Below are positions 38,701 to 46,230 of a stretch of DNA of 64,000 nucleotides, in pieces (the stretch's first letter is position 1; every line of letters starts with the position of its first letter). The position numbers and the translations under genes were made by a program. Origin of the DNA: Tellurirhabdus bombi (GTDB taxonomy: Bacteria > Bacteroidota > Bacteroidia > Cytophagales > Spirosomataceae); the NCBI RefSeq assembly GCF_021484805.1, contig NZ_CP090557.1, positions 4,662,001-4,726,000 of the forward strand. The letters run 5' to 3'. The notes beneath the pieces are model-generated. The model did not search any database and was not told the DNA's origin. It saw only the letters and a program-made list of their open reading frames with translations.

Positions 38701-39097
38701 GCACCTGATCGGCCAGAATCTGGAAAGACAGGTGATGATAACTCTCGGCCAGGGCGCTGTACAAGGAAGCATTAGGCCCGTTTTTATCCAATTCCTGCAA
38801 GAACGTGCTGATGGCCTGTTCAAAGCGACGCGCCAGCAAATCTTCGAAACCCGCATACGGTACTTTTCCCGTCGATGGTGTATCCTTCGCCTCCATCAGG
38901 AAAAAGCGAAAGCCCGCATACAGGAACAGAATAGCCCGTACTTTGTCGTATAAATTAGGGGTCGATTTCCGAAAGCCGTCCAGTTCGCGCAGGCCCGTCA
39001 GCAGTTCTCGCGACGACAGGCGCTGGCTGAGGTCAAAAAAAGATCGGTTGCGTTTTTCCGGGTCTGTTGAGGTAATTGTCTCTATAAAAATGTTCAT
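35762..39097 (-). CDS. GHMP sugar kinase-UDPGP uridylyltransferase fusion
   Basis: A 1111-residue cytoplasmic protein that appears to join two salvage activities. Residues about 185-560 resemble the L-fucokinase-type GHMP kinases: HSGWSDIFF, GARVINLSIDLG, GGSGGGWQDSGGVWPSIKAI and GGMSGGGMGMFVNPE. The phosphate loop at 313-321, PKGSRFAVS, lacks two glycines of the PxGSGLGSS consensus. Residues about 733-1100 resemble UDP-sugar pyrophosphorylases (VAVMSLAAGVGSRWTKG; MLHNIDTLGADIDPAALGHH). Residues 1-180 are helical and unassigned. The domain order is the reverse of Bacteroides Fkp. It starts 3 bp after the GalU-like gene. It may convert a sugar via its 1-phosphate to a UDP-sugar; the sugar is unknown. 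Confidence 0.72.
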   Translation of the reverse strand: MNIFIETITSTDPEKRNRSFFDLSQRLSSRELLTGLRELDGFRKSTPNLYDKVRAILFLYAGFRFFLMEAKDTPSTGKVPYAGFEDLLARRFEQAISTFLQELDKNGPNASLYSALAESYHHLSFQILADQVRKSVRSSKGNQWMFRVGHREEHPIRIHPKLLERPSNSLFYPILHENTSVRMDLTHSGWSDIFFLGMDYPEGARVINLSIDLGVFGRDKDIRPPLHSYVRVIPDPVLRITSIDLNTTKDIHDLADLFNFGNDYLSLVKAGIIASGLIPPSFEGTNQPLTDILSRIVAPGMGIELVTRVNDIPKGSRFAVSTNLLGSIISLLMRATGQTKNLEGGLDETERRLVASRAILGEWIGGSGGGWQDSGGVWPSIKAIQGTFAQEGDPEWGISRGTLLPRHRVLQGEAIDPQMGEKIMNSLVLMHGGMASNVGPILEMVTEKYLLRGGKEWAARQQTNQIFDNILAAIKEGDIQKLGTNTANNWGGPIKTIIPWASTYFTEQIIAKAKKRFGDDYYGFLMLGGMSGGGMGMFVNPERYEAHKEAVLDILRETKQELSASLPFAMEPVVYNWSINQRGTWATLHQGNDALMPESYYGIHVSELVRKDPTTISYIRRAEIDFFTTYCERNNQAYPLLRTIVSNLFNVSDPSSQGNRSAEDEKAYRIKKENGFDFIQHEEIREDLQKGRIGLSRNRLSAETAIDDVRPGDTVQLEELTASVQTGEAAIRGGKVAVMSLAAGVGSRWTKGAGVIKALNPFVEINGVHRSFLEIHLAKTRKVAEQYNTMLPHLIATSYLTHEPIRQTLEKTGNFGYSGATYLSPGRSIGQRFVPMERDLRFMWEEMPQETLDENKQKVRDAVRQTMIGWAKGKGEGSDYVDNIAAQRFSPLGHWYEVSNLLRNGTLATMLAEQPQLETIMLHNIDTLGADIDPAALGHHLASGNVLTFEVVPRRIEDRGGGLARVNGHLRLLEGLAQPREEDELALSYYNTMTTWIQIDPLLNLFGLTRQDLQAGDEAQLAKAVRSVAHRIPTYVTIKDVKYRWGHGQEDIYPVAQIEKLWSDMSALTDVKTGYIVVPRVRGQQMKDPAQLDAWVTDGSKDHISSLCVFE

Positions 39098-39100
39098 CGG

Positions 39101-40048
39101 CTACGAATTTCGGCTATTGGCTTCTGCTAATAATTCAACCAGGGTAGACAGGGTCTCACCGTGGGCATCACCCGCCAGCCCCAGCGCAATCTGGGCACGC
39201 AGCAAGCCGTGTTTCCGGCTTAGGTCGTAGCGGCGGCCTTTCACTTCCAGCGCCAGGTATTTTTCCGTATCGGCCAATTCCTGCAAGGCAGGGGTCAGCA
39301 GCGTCGGTGCCCCTTTTTCGGCGATGTGCTTTTCCAGAATAGCGAAAACCGAAGGCGTAAAAACGTGCATTCCGAAGAAACAGAGGTAATAACCAATCCG
39401 CAGACCCGGCGTTTGCAGTTCCAGTTCGGCCACACTCAGAGACGGTTTTTCAATCAATTTTTCGATCTGGTAGACACCCGACCGACTCGGCAACTGCTTG
39501 CCCGTCAGCGTCCCGTATCGACCAATCTGATGCTCAATGGTCGGATTAACCGCCGACACCGAACATTCTTCCTGCGAAGCCAGCTCAATGAGTTGGGCAG
39601 CACAACGCTTCTGGCTCAATTCCGAGATGTAGAGGTAATCACCCAGCAGCAGCAGAAACGGCTCATCATTAACAAACTCCTTGGCGCAGTAAACCGCGTG
39701 CCCGTAGCCCAGCGGTTCTTTTTGTTCTACAAACTGAGTCCGGCTTAGAAACTGATCAATTTTCTCCGCTTCGTTTTTGGCCCATTCGACGCCTTTAAAC
39801 GAGTTGACCAGATTATCCCGCAGCGAGGCAAAGGCTTTGCTATACCGCTCTTCGTCACCGGGGGCGCAAACCACGCAGATTTCTTCAATGCCGCTGGAAA
39901 AAGCTTCTTCAACAATAATCTGGAGTACTGGCTTATATAATCCATCAACATCGATGGCCGGCAACATGGCTTTTTGAATCGTATCGGCAACTGGATACAA
40001 CCGCTCTCCCCGGGCGGCAGCGGTAATGACAGCTTTCTTGATTTTCAT
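39101..40048 (-). CDS. GalU-like sugar nucleotidyltransferase
   Basis: A nucleotidyltransferase-fold protein of 315 residues resembling UTP-glucose-1-phosphate uridylyltransferase. Retained features are PVLQIIVEEAFSSGIEEICVV, EPLGYGHAVYCAK, FLLLLGDYLY, and IEKLIEKPSLSVAE. The N-terminal signature loop reads TAAARGERLYPVADTIQKAM, whereas GalU has a GLGTRFLP-type glycine-rich loop, so catalytic activity is uncertain. It precedes the kinase-UDPGP fusion by 3 bp, which implies a joint role, perhaps as a partner or regulatory subunit. Confidence 0.75.
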   Translation of the reverse strand: MKIKKAVITAAARGERLYPVADTIQKAMLPAIDVDGLYKPVLQIIVEEAFSSGIEEICVVCAPGDEERYSKAFASLRDNLVNSFKGVEWAKNEAEKIDQFLSRTQFVEQKEPLGYGHAVYCAKEFVNDEPFLLLLGDYLYISELSQKRCAAQLIELASQEECSVSAVNPTIEHQIGRYGTLTGKQLPSRSGVYQIEKLIEKPSLSVAELELQTPGLRIGYYLCFFGMHVFTPSVFAILEKHIAEKGAPTLLTPALQELADTEKYLALEVKGRRYDLSRKHGLLRAQIALGLAGDAHGETLSTLVELLAEANSRNS

Positions 40049-40134
40049 TCGTTAGGTTGGCTATGCGGGAAATTAATCATTGGACAAAACAAGTCCTAAA
40101 TCGGATTGATAATGCGCTGTATTTTCTTGGAATC

Positions 40135-41676
40135 TTAATTTTTACCCTCAGTAATCAGCCGCCATTGATCGGTACGGAAAGGACTTGCGGGCAAACCGGC
40201 CCCATTAAACAAGTTCGGATCAGGCACATACCGCCAGGCAAAGCGAACGGCAACGGGCTTGGCTACCTGATTGCTCCAAACAACAATCTGCTTTCCATCA
40301 ATGGTCGCCTGGGCAGGCACAAACACGCTGTCAGCTCCGGCAATGGTAAACTCGCGCAACGTGCCGTCTTTAGCGACCAGCCCTTTATCGACATGGTCAA
40401 ATTGCAGACGGATTTTGTTGCCCTCCGTTTTCATGGAGCGGTAAATTGGTCCCGAATAAGGCAGCTTTTTCTGGCCGTACTGCTTTGCCAGTGCCCAACG
40501 GGCTAGCCGCTCACCCACGACCTCTTTGTTGCGCGGGTGAATGTCCAGCGAATCGCCCCAATCGGTCGTTACGGCCATGCCGGTGTTGGATACCGTTTGC
40601 ATCGTCACCAACTGCGACTCCCGAATTTCGGGATTTTGAGAACGGTGAGGGGCAATCTGCACGAAATAAAACGGCAATAACGGCTGGTTCCAGACTGTCC
40701 GCCAGTTATCAATCATCATTGGGAATAATCTTCGGTATTGGTAGGCCCGGTCGGCGTTGGACTCCCCCTGGTACCAGATGACGCCTTTCAGCGTATAAGG
40801 CGCCAGCGGGTGAATCATGGCATTGTAGAGTTTATAGGGCGATTTATTGCTGTTGACACCGATGGGTTCGCGCGGGGCCGAGCGGGTTAGTTTTGGATTT
40901 TCGGCGCGTTCTTTCTGGTAAATGGCTACTTGCTCTTTGTAAGCTGCGTAGTCCTTTTCGTAGGTGGTCAGGCCCTGTTCATAACGTCTCAGGATCGGCA
41001 GAAAGCTGGAATAGGACTCCAACACCTCCCGTTGCGTCCAGGATTCGGCGGGCGTTCCACCCCAGGACGAATTGATCAGCCCGATGGGGAAACCCGTTTT
41101 TTCGTACACATCCCGCGCAAAAAAATAAGCCACCGCCGAGAAGTCGCCGACCGTCTGCGGACTGCACTCGATCCAGGCTCCTTTGACGTTTTTTTGAGGT
41201 GTTTCGGCCACTTTACGCTCCACCGTGAACATCCGAATACCGGGATAATTCGCTTTCGGAATCGCTTCATCCGCGTTGGTCACTCCCGTTTCCCAGCTTG
41301 ATTTCCCTTTGGCTACGGGGAAATGCATGTTCGACTGGCCCGAACAGAGCCAGACTTCGCCCAAAAGCACGTTGTTTACCTCAATCGAATTGTCACCCGA
41401 GAAAGTTAATTTGTAGGGGCCGCCCGCCTTGCCAGTTGGAATGCGAACCAGCCAGTTCCCCTGCTGATCCGCCTCAGTTTTGACCGACGAGCGCAGCCAG
41501 CTAGCTTTCACCTTGACGGTTTCGCCGGGTCGGGCCCAGCCCCATAATGCCACATCGGTTTTCTGTTGCAGCACCATGTTATCGGTAATCAGAGTGGGTA
41601 AGGAAATGTCGGCTTTGGCGGCAGCAACGACCAGCCAGAGGCAAAGAATTTTAGAGAAACGGTTTAGGATGGTCAT
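40135..41676 (-). CDS. SGNH-family (sialate O-acetylesterase-like) esterase, exported
   Basis: Exported carbohydrate acetylesterase of 513 residues. The start at 41676 (MTILNRFSKILCLWLVVAAA) gives a clear signal peptide; a longer frame to 41703 adds nine residues. The catalytic Ser is S115 in LCSGQSNMHF. Block III is GVIWYQGESN, and the Asp/His pair is probably in DWGDSLDIHPRNK. Annotated relatives are called sialate O-acetylesterases, but in this pectin locus removal of acetyl groups from rhamnogalacturonan is more likely. It is followed after 86 bp by the GalU-like gene. Confidence 0.85.
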   Translation of the reverse strand: MTILNRFSKILCLWLVVAAAKADISLPTLITDNMVLQQKTDVALWGWARPGETVKVKASWLRSSVKTEADQQGNWLVRIPTGKAGGPYKLTFSGDNSIEVNNVLLGEVWLCSGQSNMHFPVAKGKSSWETGVTNADEAIPKANYPGIRMFTVERKVAETPQKNVKGAWIECSPQTVGDFSAVAYFFARDVYEKTGFPIGLINSSWGGTPAESWTQREVLESYSSFLPILRRYEQGLTTYEKDYAAYKEQVAIYQKERAENPKLTRSAPREPIGVNSNKSPYKLYNAMIHPLAPYTLKGVIWYQGESNADRAYQYRRLFPMMIDNWRTVWNQPLLPFYFVQIAPHRSQNPEIRESQLVTMQTVSNTGMAVTTDWGDSLDIHPRNKEVVGERLARWALAKQYGQKKLPYSGPIYRSMKTEGNKIRLQFDHVDKGLVAKDGTLREFTIAGADSVFVPAQATIDGKQIVVWSNQVAKPVAVRFAWRYVPDPNLFNGAGLPASPFRTDQWRLITEGKN

Positions 41677-41701
41677 AACGAGAATAGCTTTTAACAGACA
41701 C

Positions 41702-41765
41702 AAAGGTCGCTGGATTTACGAATTAGAAAACATTTTGTCTTCTTTCCATAAATCCAGCGACCTTT
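41702..41765. repeat. Perfect 17-bp-arm inverted repeat
   Basis: Arms AAAGGTCGCTGGATTTA (41702-41718) and its exact complement (41749-41765) enclose a 30-base loop, followed on the plus strand by T6. It lies upstream of the esterase gene and downstream of the GH106 gene, and may act as a terminator or mRNA-stability hairpin. It directly adjoins repeat copy 2. Confidence 0.8.
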
Positions 41766-41768
41766 TTT

Positions 41769-41850
41769 AATGAGCTAGAGAGTGAATGAGTGTATAAAAC
41801 GACGATCGGCTAATTATTCGCTCATTCACTCAATCATTCATTCGCTCATT
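41769..41850. repeat. Dispersed intergenic repeat, copy 2
   Basis: An 82-bp element related to 35629-35766. It starts with the same TTTAATGAG. The right part (41813-41850) matches copy 1 except for a few substitutions and ends 3 bp from the GH106 stop codon. The interior is shorter than in copy 1. Confidence 0.65.
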
Positions 41851-41853
41851 GAT

Positions 41854-44703
41854 CTATTGTGCCTTTGCGGAGGTTGTTGCGGGCGTTAATGTTACTGGCC
41901 CTAGCAAGCCAGAGTCTTTAGTGTCCCATTTTTCCGCCGTGAAGTTTCCATCATCCCCCCGGTTTTCTTTCAGCCGTGGCGACATATTGATGTTGTAAAA
42001 CTTCTTCCAGATTTCCTTATTCCGATCCATGTCCGAAATGCGGTTGGCCATCGAATTGGAAACTTTAACCGACAAGGTATTGGTGCCTTTAAACTGGCTT
42101 TTCGGAATAAAAATCTGATACGTTGGTCCCAGCAATGTGCCTACCTCCTTGCCATTCAGCATTATTTTGGCGCTTTCGGCGACTTTGCCTAAATCCAGCA
42201 GCCAGCCTTCGGCGTTGCCATCCGGCATAGGAAAGGAAATGGTATAGTCAGCCGTACCGGAGAATTTCTTCACGTCATCGCCGCCTAAATCCGTCCAGGA
42301 GCCTAGCTTTTCGGTCTGTTTTTTAGCGGGTAAAGTAGGTCCACCGGAGATAAAACTCACGTCCCAGGTGCCTTTGATATCCTGCTTGGAGCCAACAGGC
42401 TTGGCATAGGTATACGCCGGACCATTGACCAGATTCGTAAACGTTTCCAGAACGCAGGATTCACCCGGCGCTAGTTGCAGGTACACTTCGTTCACGCCAT
42501 TGTTGGTACGCACCGAAGCCATGCCCAGCTTCTCCGTCATCGGATCGTAAAGCGCCACCGATTGAGCAGCGGTCTGGATGGGCACCCAGCCATCTACGGC
42601 TTTATCGCCCCAGTTGGCCATAAAATAATAGTGCCCTTTGGCGTGGCTCCGACGCACAAACTGAAGGCCGTTGTCCACCAGCGATTCCCGCTTGATTCCC
42701 GCCGATGCCAGCACCTCGTCGGCGTCCTTACCAACCCAGAACGCGCCTTTACCGACTGTCGCCTTTTGTACACCTTTCCCGGCATCCGTAAATTTCAGAC
42801 CGGAAACTGCCTGTTTAAACGTGGCGCGACGGCTATCCAGACTGCTCAGGCCCGGCACATCTTCCGGTAGACTACCGGCAAAAACCACGTTAGCCCCCGC
42901 CTCGGCCAGCTTCACCAACTGCTGGAAGGTAGCCAGCGGCATGTACTGCGCTTCCGGAACAAAAACGGTTTGGTAGGTATTGCCGCCGGTCTGCAACGCC
43001 TTGTTCGCCGCCGTTACGCCCAGCAATTGTTTGTCCGAAATAAAATCAAATCCGTAGCCTTTCTCCCACAATTTTTCGGCGTGTTTCTCAACTGGTAAGC
43101 CTTTGAAGCCGTGGTCGATACCGTCAAAATGTTGGAGCAGCACTTTCCCCTTCCGGGTAAATGAGTCGTAAATTGGCAGATAAACCAGCACGTCGTTGTT
43201 CGGTTTTCCCGCTTGCAGGAACGACTGGCTACGCGCCACGTACTGGTTCAACTTGCTGAAATCGGTCCAGAACGAGTTGTTGGGGTTAAAATGAACCGCC
43301 GCGTAGAACAACCAACCCGGCCATTTTGCACTCTGGGGCGAATAGTTGGTGCCGTGGTAAAACGTGTGGTTAACGCCTCCCAGCATGAACAGGTCCATGT
43401 CTTTCTTAATGTCGCTCAGCTTTGACAGGAAGTGCTCATTGTCCCAGGTAGCCGACTCCGAAGAAGTTAGTTTTTTGCCCGTTACGTTGGCCGCCGACGA
43501 AGCAAATTTGATGCGCAGAATGTCGGTTCCTTCAATTTCGGGGATGTCGGTAATGGCATACAAATCCAGGATGTTAGCCGGTGATCCATGCGCCTGATTT
43601 CGAATAATTTTCCCTTTTCCTTTCGCCCATTCGCTCCAGGTTTTGGTGTAATTTTCCAGTAACAACTCCGAAATTGTCTCGCGGTAATCGCTCAGCACCC
43701 GCTTGTTTTTATCTTCCGAATCTTTGCCGAAAAGCGCCGGCAAATTGGCTTCTAAGTCGTAGCCGCGCCGTTTTTTAAACTCTTCGAACATGGCGGGCGT
43801 CCAGTTGCTTTCGCCGTTCGCATCATCTACTTCATAGGAATCATTGAAAAACGCCCGCAGCGATTTCAGGTTGTAGCCTTTAAACGCCTGATCAAAACGC
43901 GCCAGGTAATTCTGGGTAGCCTTCTTCGAAAAGTGGTCGATTACATCGCCTTCGCCACCCGGACCGGCCCGTTCTACCATCTTGCCGTGCCAGCCTTCAA
44001 ACACTGCATACAGCGTCCAGGAGCCTGCCGGAGCGGTCCAGTTCAGGTTACCTTTGGCGTCCACTTTGGTAGTTAAGTCAAGGCTTTGGCCTTTGTCCGA
44101 ATAAGCCATCAACGCCTGTAGGGGCAACGGCTTTTCAAAACGCACCTGATCGAACGCGTGGAGTTGCAGATTCGGGTTTTTCGTAATTGGCTCGACTAGT
44201 TTTTTGATGTCAATTTTCTCCCCAATAATCCGCATCAACGGCTCCTGCGTGTACGTAACCGCTTCTTTCAGCTTGTCGCCTTCTTTCAGGTTATAGGTTT
44301 TGTAGGCCACGTACTTACAGGCATCCGCCGACGTAACCCACGGGCCGCCAAAGGGCCATCCCGAAGCCTGCGCCATGTCAACGCCCATGCCCAAACGATC
44401 AGCTTCCTTCAGCGTGTGCGTCAGGGCGTCCATCCACTTGGGCGACAGGAAATTAATAAACTGCTTTTCCTCACCTTTCACGCCATAGATGGGCGTAATT
44501 TCGACGCCGCCCAGACCGGCTTTCTGGTATTGCTCCATCAGCCGGGTCAGGTCTTTGTCGTTGACGGCGCTACCCATCCACCACCAGCGCGTCCAGGGTT
44601 TGGTTTGCTGCGTAATGGCCGGCCATTTTGCCTGTGCAAACGAAAGCGTCGAGCCGCTCATCAAAGCTGCGATAAGCAAGGCCGATAGCGTATGTTTCTT
44701 CAT
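41854..44703 (-). CDS. GH106 alpha-L-rhamnosidase, exported
   Basis: Exported inverting alpha-L-rhamnosidase, 949 residues with a signal peptide ending near SFAQA (residue 24). Family features are PWTRWWWMGSAVNDKDLTRL, GLGGVEITPIYGV, DMAQASGWPFGGPWV, FFNDSYEVDDANGESNWTP and GVNHTFYHGTNYSP. The C-terminal jelly-roll carries WLLDLGKVAESAKIMLNGKE. Known GH106 enzymes remove terminal rhamnose from rhamnogalacturonan oligosaccharides. In this locus it would pair with the GH105 enzymes: the unsaturated uronate is taken off first, then rhamnose. It follows the GH105 gene with a strong intergenic hairpin. Confidence 0.92.
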   Translation of the reverse strand: MKKHTLSALLIAALMSGSTLSFAQAKWPAITQQTKPWTRWWWMGSAVNDKDLTRLMEQYQKAGLGGVEITPIYGVKGEEKQFINFLSPKWMDALTHTLKEADRLGMGVDMAQASGWPFGGPWVTSADACKYVAYKTYNLKEGDKLKEAVTYTQEPLMRIIGEKIDIKKLVEPITKNPNLQLHAFDQVRFEKPLPLQALMAYSDKGQSLDLTTKVDAKGNLNWTAPAGSWTLYAVFEGWHGKMVERAGPGGEGDVIDHFSKKATQNYLARFDQAFKGYNLKSLRAFFNDSYEVDDANGESNWTPAMFEEFKKRRGYDLEANLPALFGKDSEDKNKRVLSDYRETISELLLENYTKTWSEWAKGKGKIIRNQAHGSPANILDLYAITDIPEIEGTDILRIKFASSAANVTGKKLTSSESATWDNEHFLSKLSDIKKDMDLFMLGGVNHTFYHGTNYSPQSAKWPGWLFYAAVHFNPNNSFWTDFSKLNQYVARSQSFLQAGKPNNDVLVYLPIYDSFTRKGKVLLQHFDGIDHGFKGLPVEKHAEKLWEKGYGFDFISDKQLLGVTAANKALQTGGNTYQTVFVPEAQYMPLATFQQLVKLAEAGANVVFAGSLPEDVPGLSSLDSRRATFKQAVSGLKFTDAGKGVQKATVGKGAFWVGKDADEVLASAGIKRESLVDNGLQFVRRSHAKGHYYFMANWGDKAVDGWVPIQTAAQSVALYDPMTEKLGMASVRTNNGVNEVYLQLAPGESCVLETFTNLVNGPAYTYAKPVGSKQDIKGTWDVSFISGGPTLPAKKQTEKLGSWTDLGGDDVKKFSGTADYTISFPMPDGNAEGWLLDLGKVAESAKIMLNGKEVGTLLGPTYQIFIPKSQFKGTNTLSVKVSNSMANRISDMDRNKEIWKKFYNINMSPRLKENRGDDGNFTAEKWDTKDSGLLGPVTLTPATTSAKAQ

Positions 44704-44720
44704 TCTGATCTATGCATGAT

Positions 44721-44744
44721 GCCCCCACTACAGGTAGCGGGGGC
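44721..44744 (-). other. Intercistronic hairpin between the GH105 and GH106 genes
   Basis: GCCCCC-a-CTAC / GTAG-c-GGGGGC forms a very stable stem with one mismatch, 18 bp upstream of the GH106 ATG. There is no U-tract, so it is more likely an mRNA processing or stability element than a terminator. Confidence 0.6.
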
Positions 44745-44755
44745 ACGGGTTCGAT

Positions 44756-45907
44756 TTATTTCATTTTGTATAATTCCGTTCCTGCCAGCAGGAAGCAGCC
44801 CAGGCCGTAATCTTCAAAATCCGGTTTGCTGGTAAATGTCACCGGCTGACCATCTTTAGGTTCTTTGCCAGTGCCTTGCACAAAACCCAGGAATCCGTTG
44901 GGATGCACGGCTTCTTTGCTCATGGCATTCCAGGCTTTCGTGATAACGGGCTTGTACACTTTTGCCTCCAGAAGACCATTGTTAATTCCCCAGGCCATAC
45001 CATAGACAAACAAAGCCGTTCCGCTCGTTTCTTTACCCCCGAAGTTCGTCGGATCGTGCAAACTCACGTTCCAGAAGCCGTCTTCCCGTTGCAGTGGCGG
45101 CAGTGCTTTGATCATTTCCAGATAGGTTTTCTGGTATTCGTCCCGGTGAGGCGCATTTTTCGGCATGATTTCCAGTACCCGAACCAGCGCTGCTACGACC
45201 CAGCCATTTCCCCGCGACCAATAGCAATCTTCGCCATTCGGTTCTTTATACGGTGGAACGAAGTCCTTGTCCCGCCACCACAAAGCGTCTTGCGGGTTGT
45301 AAAGTCCTTTTCCGCCGTGCGTTAGTTTCGAGTAATTGTAAATCTGATACATCTTCTCGAAATACTTGTCGTCTTTGTATATCACACCCAATTTTGCAAA
45401 AACGGGCATGGCCATTTGCAGGGCGTCAATCCAGTTCCAATCGTCAATTTTGTCGCTTTGCACCATCAGGTCAATGGACTCTTTGATGTCGCGGATGCGC
45501 TCGGGCTTCGGGTCAATCTCGTAAAGATCCAGGTATGTTTGGCCGCAGCACTGGTTATCGGCATTCCGGGTTTTGACGCCCCCGCGCAGGCCCCACTTGT
45601 GTTTGTCGCCCCACTCAACGGCATAATCGTAGTAGCGTTTCTGCTTGTCGATGCCATGGAGCGCCATCAATCCTTCGTAATAGACGGCCCGGGTCCAGAT
45701 GTTGCTTGGCCGGGTAATGTTGGTTGTAATTTCCTTACCGGGATCTGGCCACGTCTTCATGAAATAATCATTTGTGACGGTCATTTTTGCCAGAATATCT
45801 TTCTTTTTGGGGAGTTTCTGCGCCTGAGCCATTGTCGCTGAAATCGCCAGCAGCAGGCTAATCCAACGTAAATTCGATTTGAAAACCCGATTAAGTCTGT
45901 GAGTCAT
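44756..45907 (-). CDS. GH105 unsaturated rhamnogalacturonyl hydrolase, exported
   Basis: Removes the unsaturated galacturonate left at the non-reducing end by rhamnogalacturonan lyases. From ATG 45907 the product has 383 residues, with a signal peptide ending near TMAQAQ. The (alpha/alpha)6 barrel signatures are SNIWTRAVYYEGLMAL, DDWNWIDALQMAMPVFAKLG (with the catalytic Asp expected here), CYWSRGNGWVVAALVRVLE and ETSGTALFVYGMAWGIN. A longer frame reaches 45940. It heads the GH106 gene. Confidence 0.92.
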   Translation of the reverse strand: MTHRLNRVFKSNLRWISLLLAISATMAQAQKLPKKKDILAKMTVTNDYFMKTWPDPGKEITTNITRPSNIWTRAVYYEGLMALHGIDKQKRYYDYAVEWGDKHKWGLRGGVKTRNADNQCCGQTYLDLYEIDPKPERIRDIKESIDLMVQSDKIDDWNWIDALQMAMPVFAKLGVIYKDDKYFEKMYQIYNYSKLTHGGKGLYNPQDALWWRDKDFVPPYKEPNGEDCYWSRGNGWVVAALVRVLEIMPKNAPHRDEYQKTYLEMIKALPPLQREDGFWNVSLHDPTNFGGKETSGTALFVYGMAWGINNGLLEAKVYKPVITKAWNAMSKEAVHPNGFLGFVQGTGKEPKDGQPVTFTSKPDFEDYGLGCFLLAGTELYKMK

Positions 45908-46230
45908 GGATAAAATGAGATAGTAAATGCAACTTTTCAATCAAAACTATTGCCCTAAATTTACTTTGAGCCAATGAAGCCTGTATAATCGCCTTTAAAA
46001 AGCGGACCGCTCTACAATCAAAAACCACTACCTTACCGGGATGAGCGTCCGCACAAGTTGTGCTTCGGCTACCGTCAAGATAGTGGTTATCTGTATAAAC
46101 TGATTAAAAACTGGCGCTTCCATAAGACCATTACAGTACAGGTTTGGGAATTAGTGGCAATAAATAAAGATTATCCCCCCTAACTTTCCTGTACTCTACG
46201 GTCTATTTTGTCTATTTCGGAAAATAGTTA
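45908..46230. other. Gene-poor spacer with cruciform-like sequence and a short open frame
   Basis: No confident gene. An inverted repeat AACCACTA (46023-46030) / TAGTGGTT (46081-46088) encloses the perfect palindrome GCACAAGTTGTGC (46051-46063). On the plus strand a 64-codon open frame (45989-46183) has coding-like composition (RPHKLCFGYRQDSGYLYKLI) but no start codon; an ATG four codons upstream is cut off by TAA. A small hairpin, CTATTT-cgga-AAATAG type, at 46212-46227 follows the exuT stop. Confidence 0.4.
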
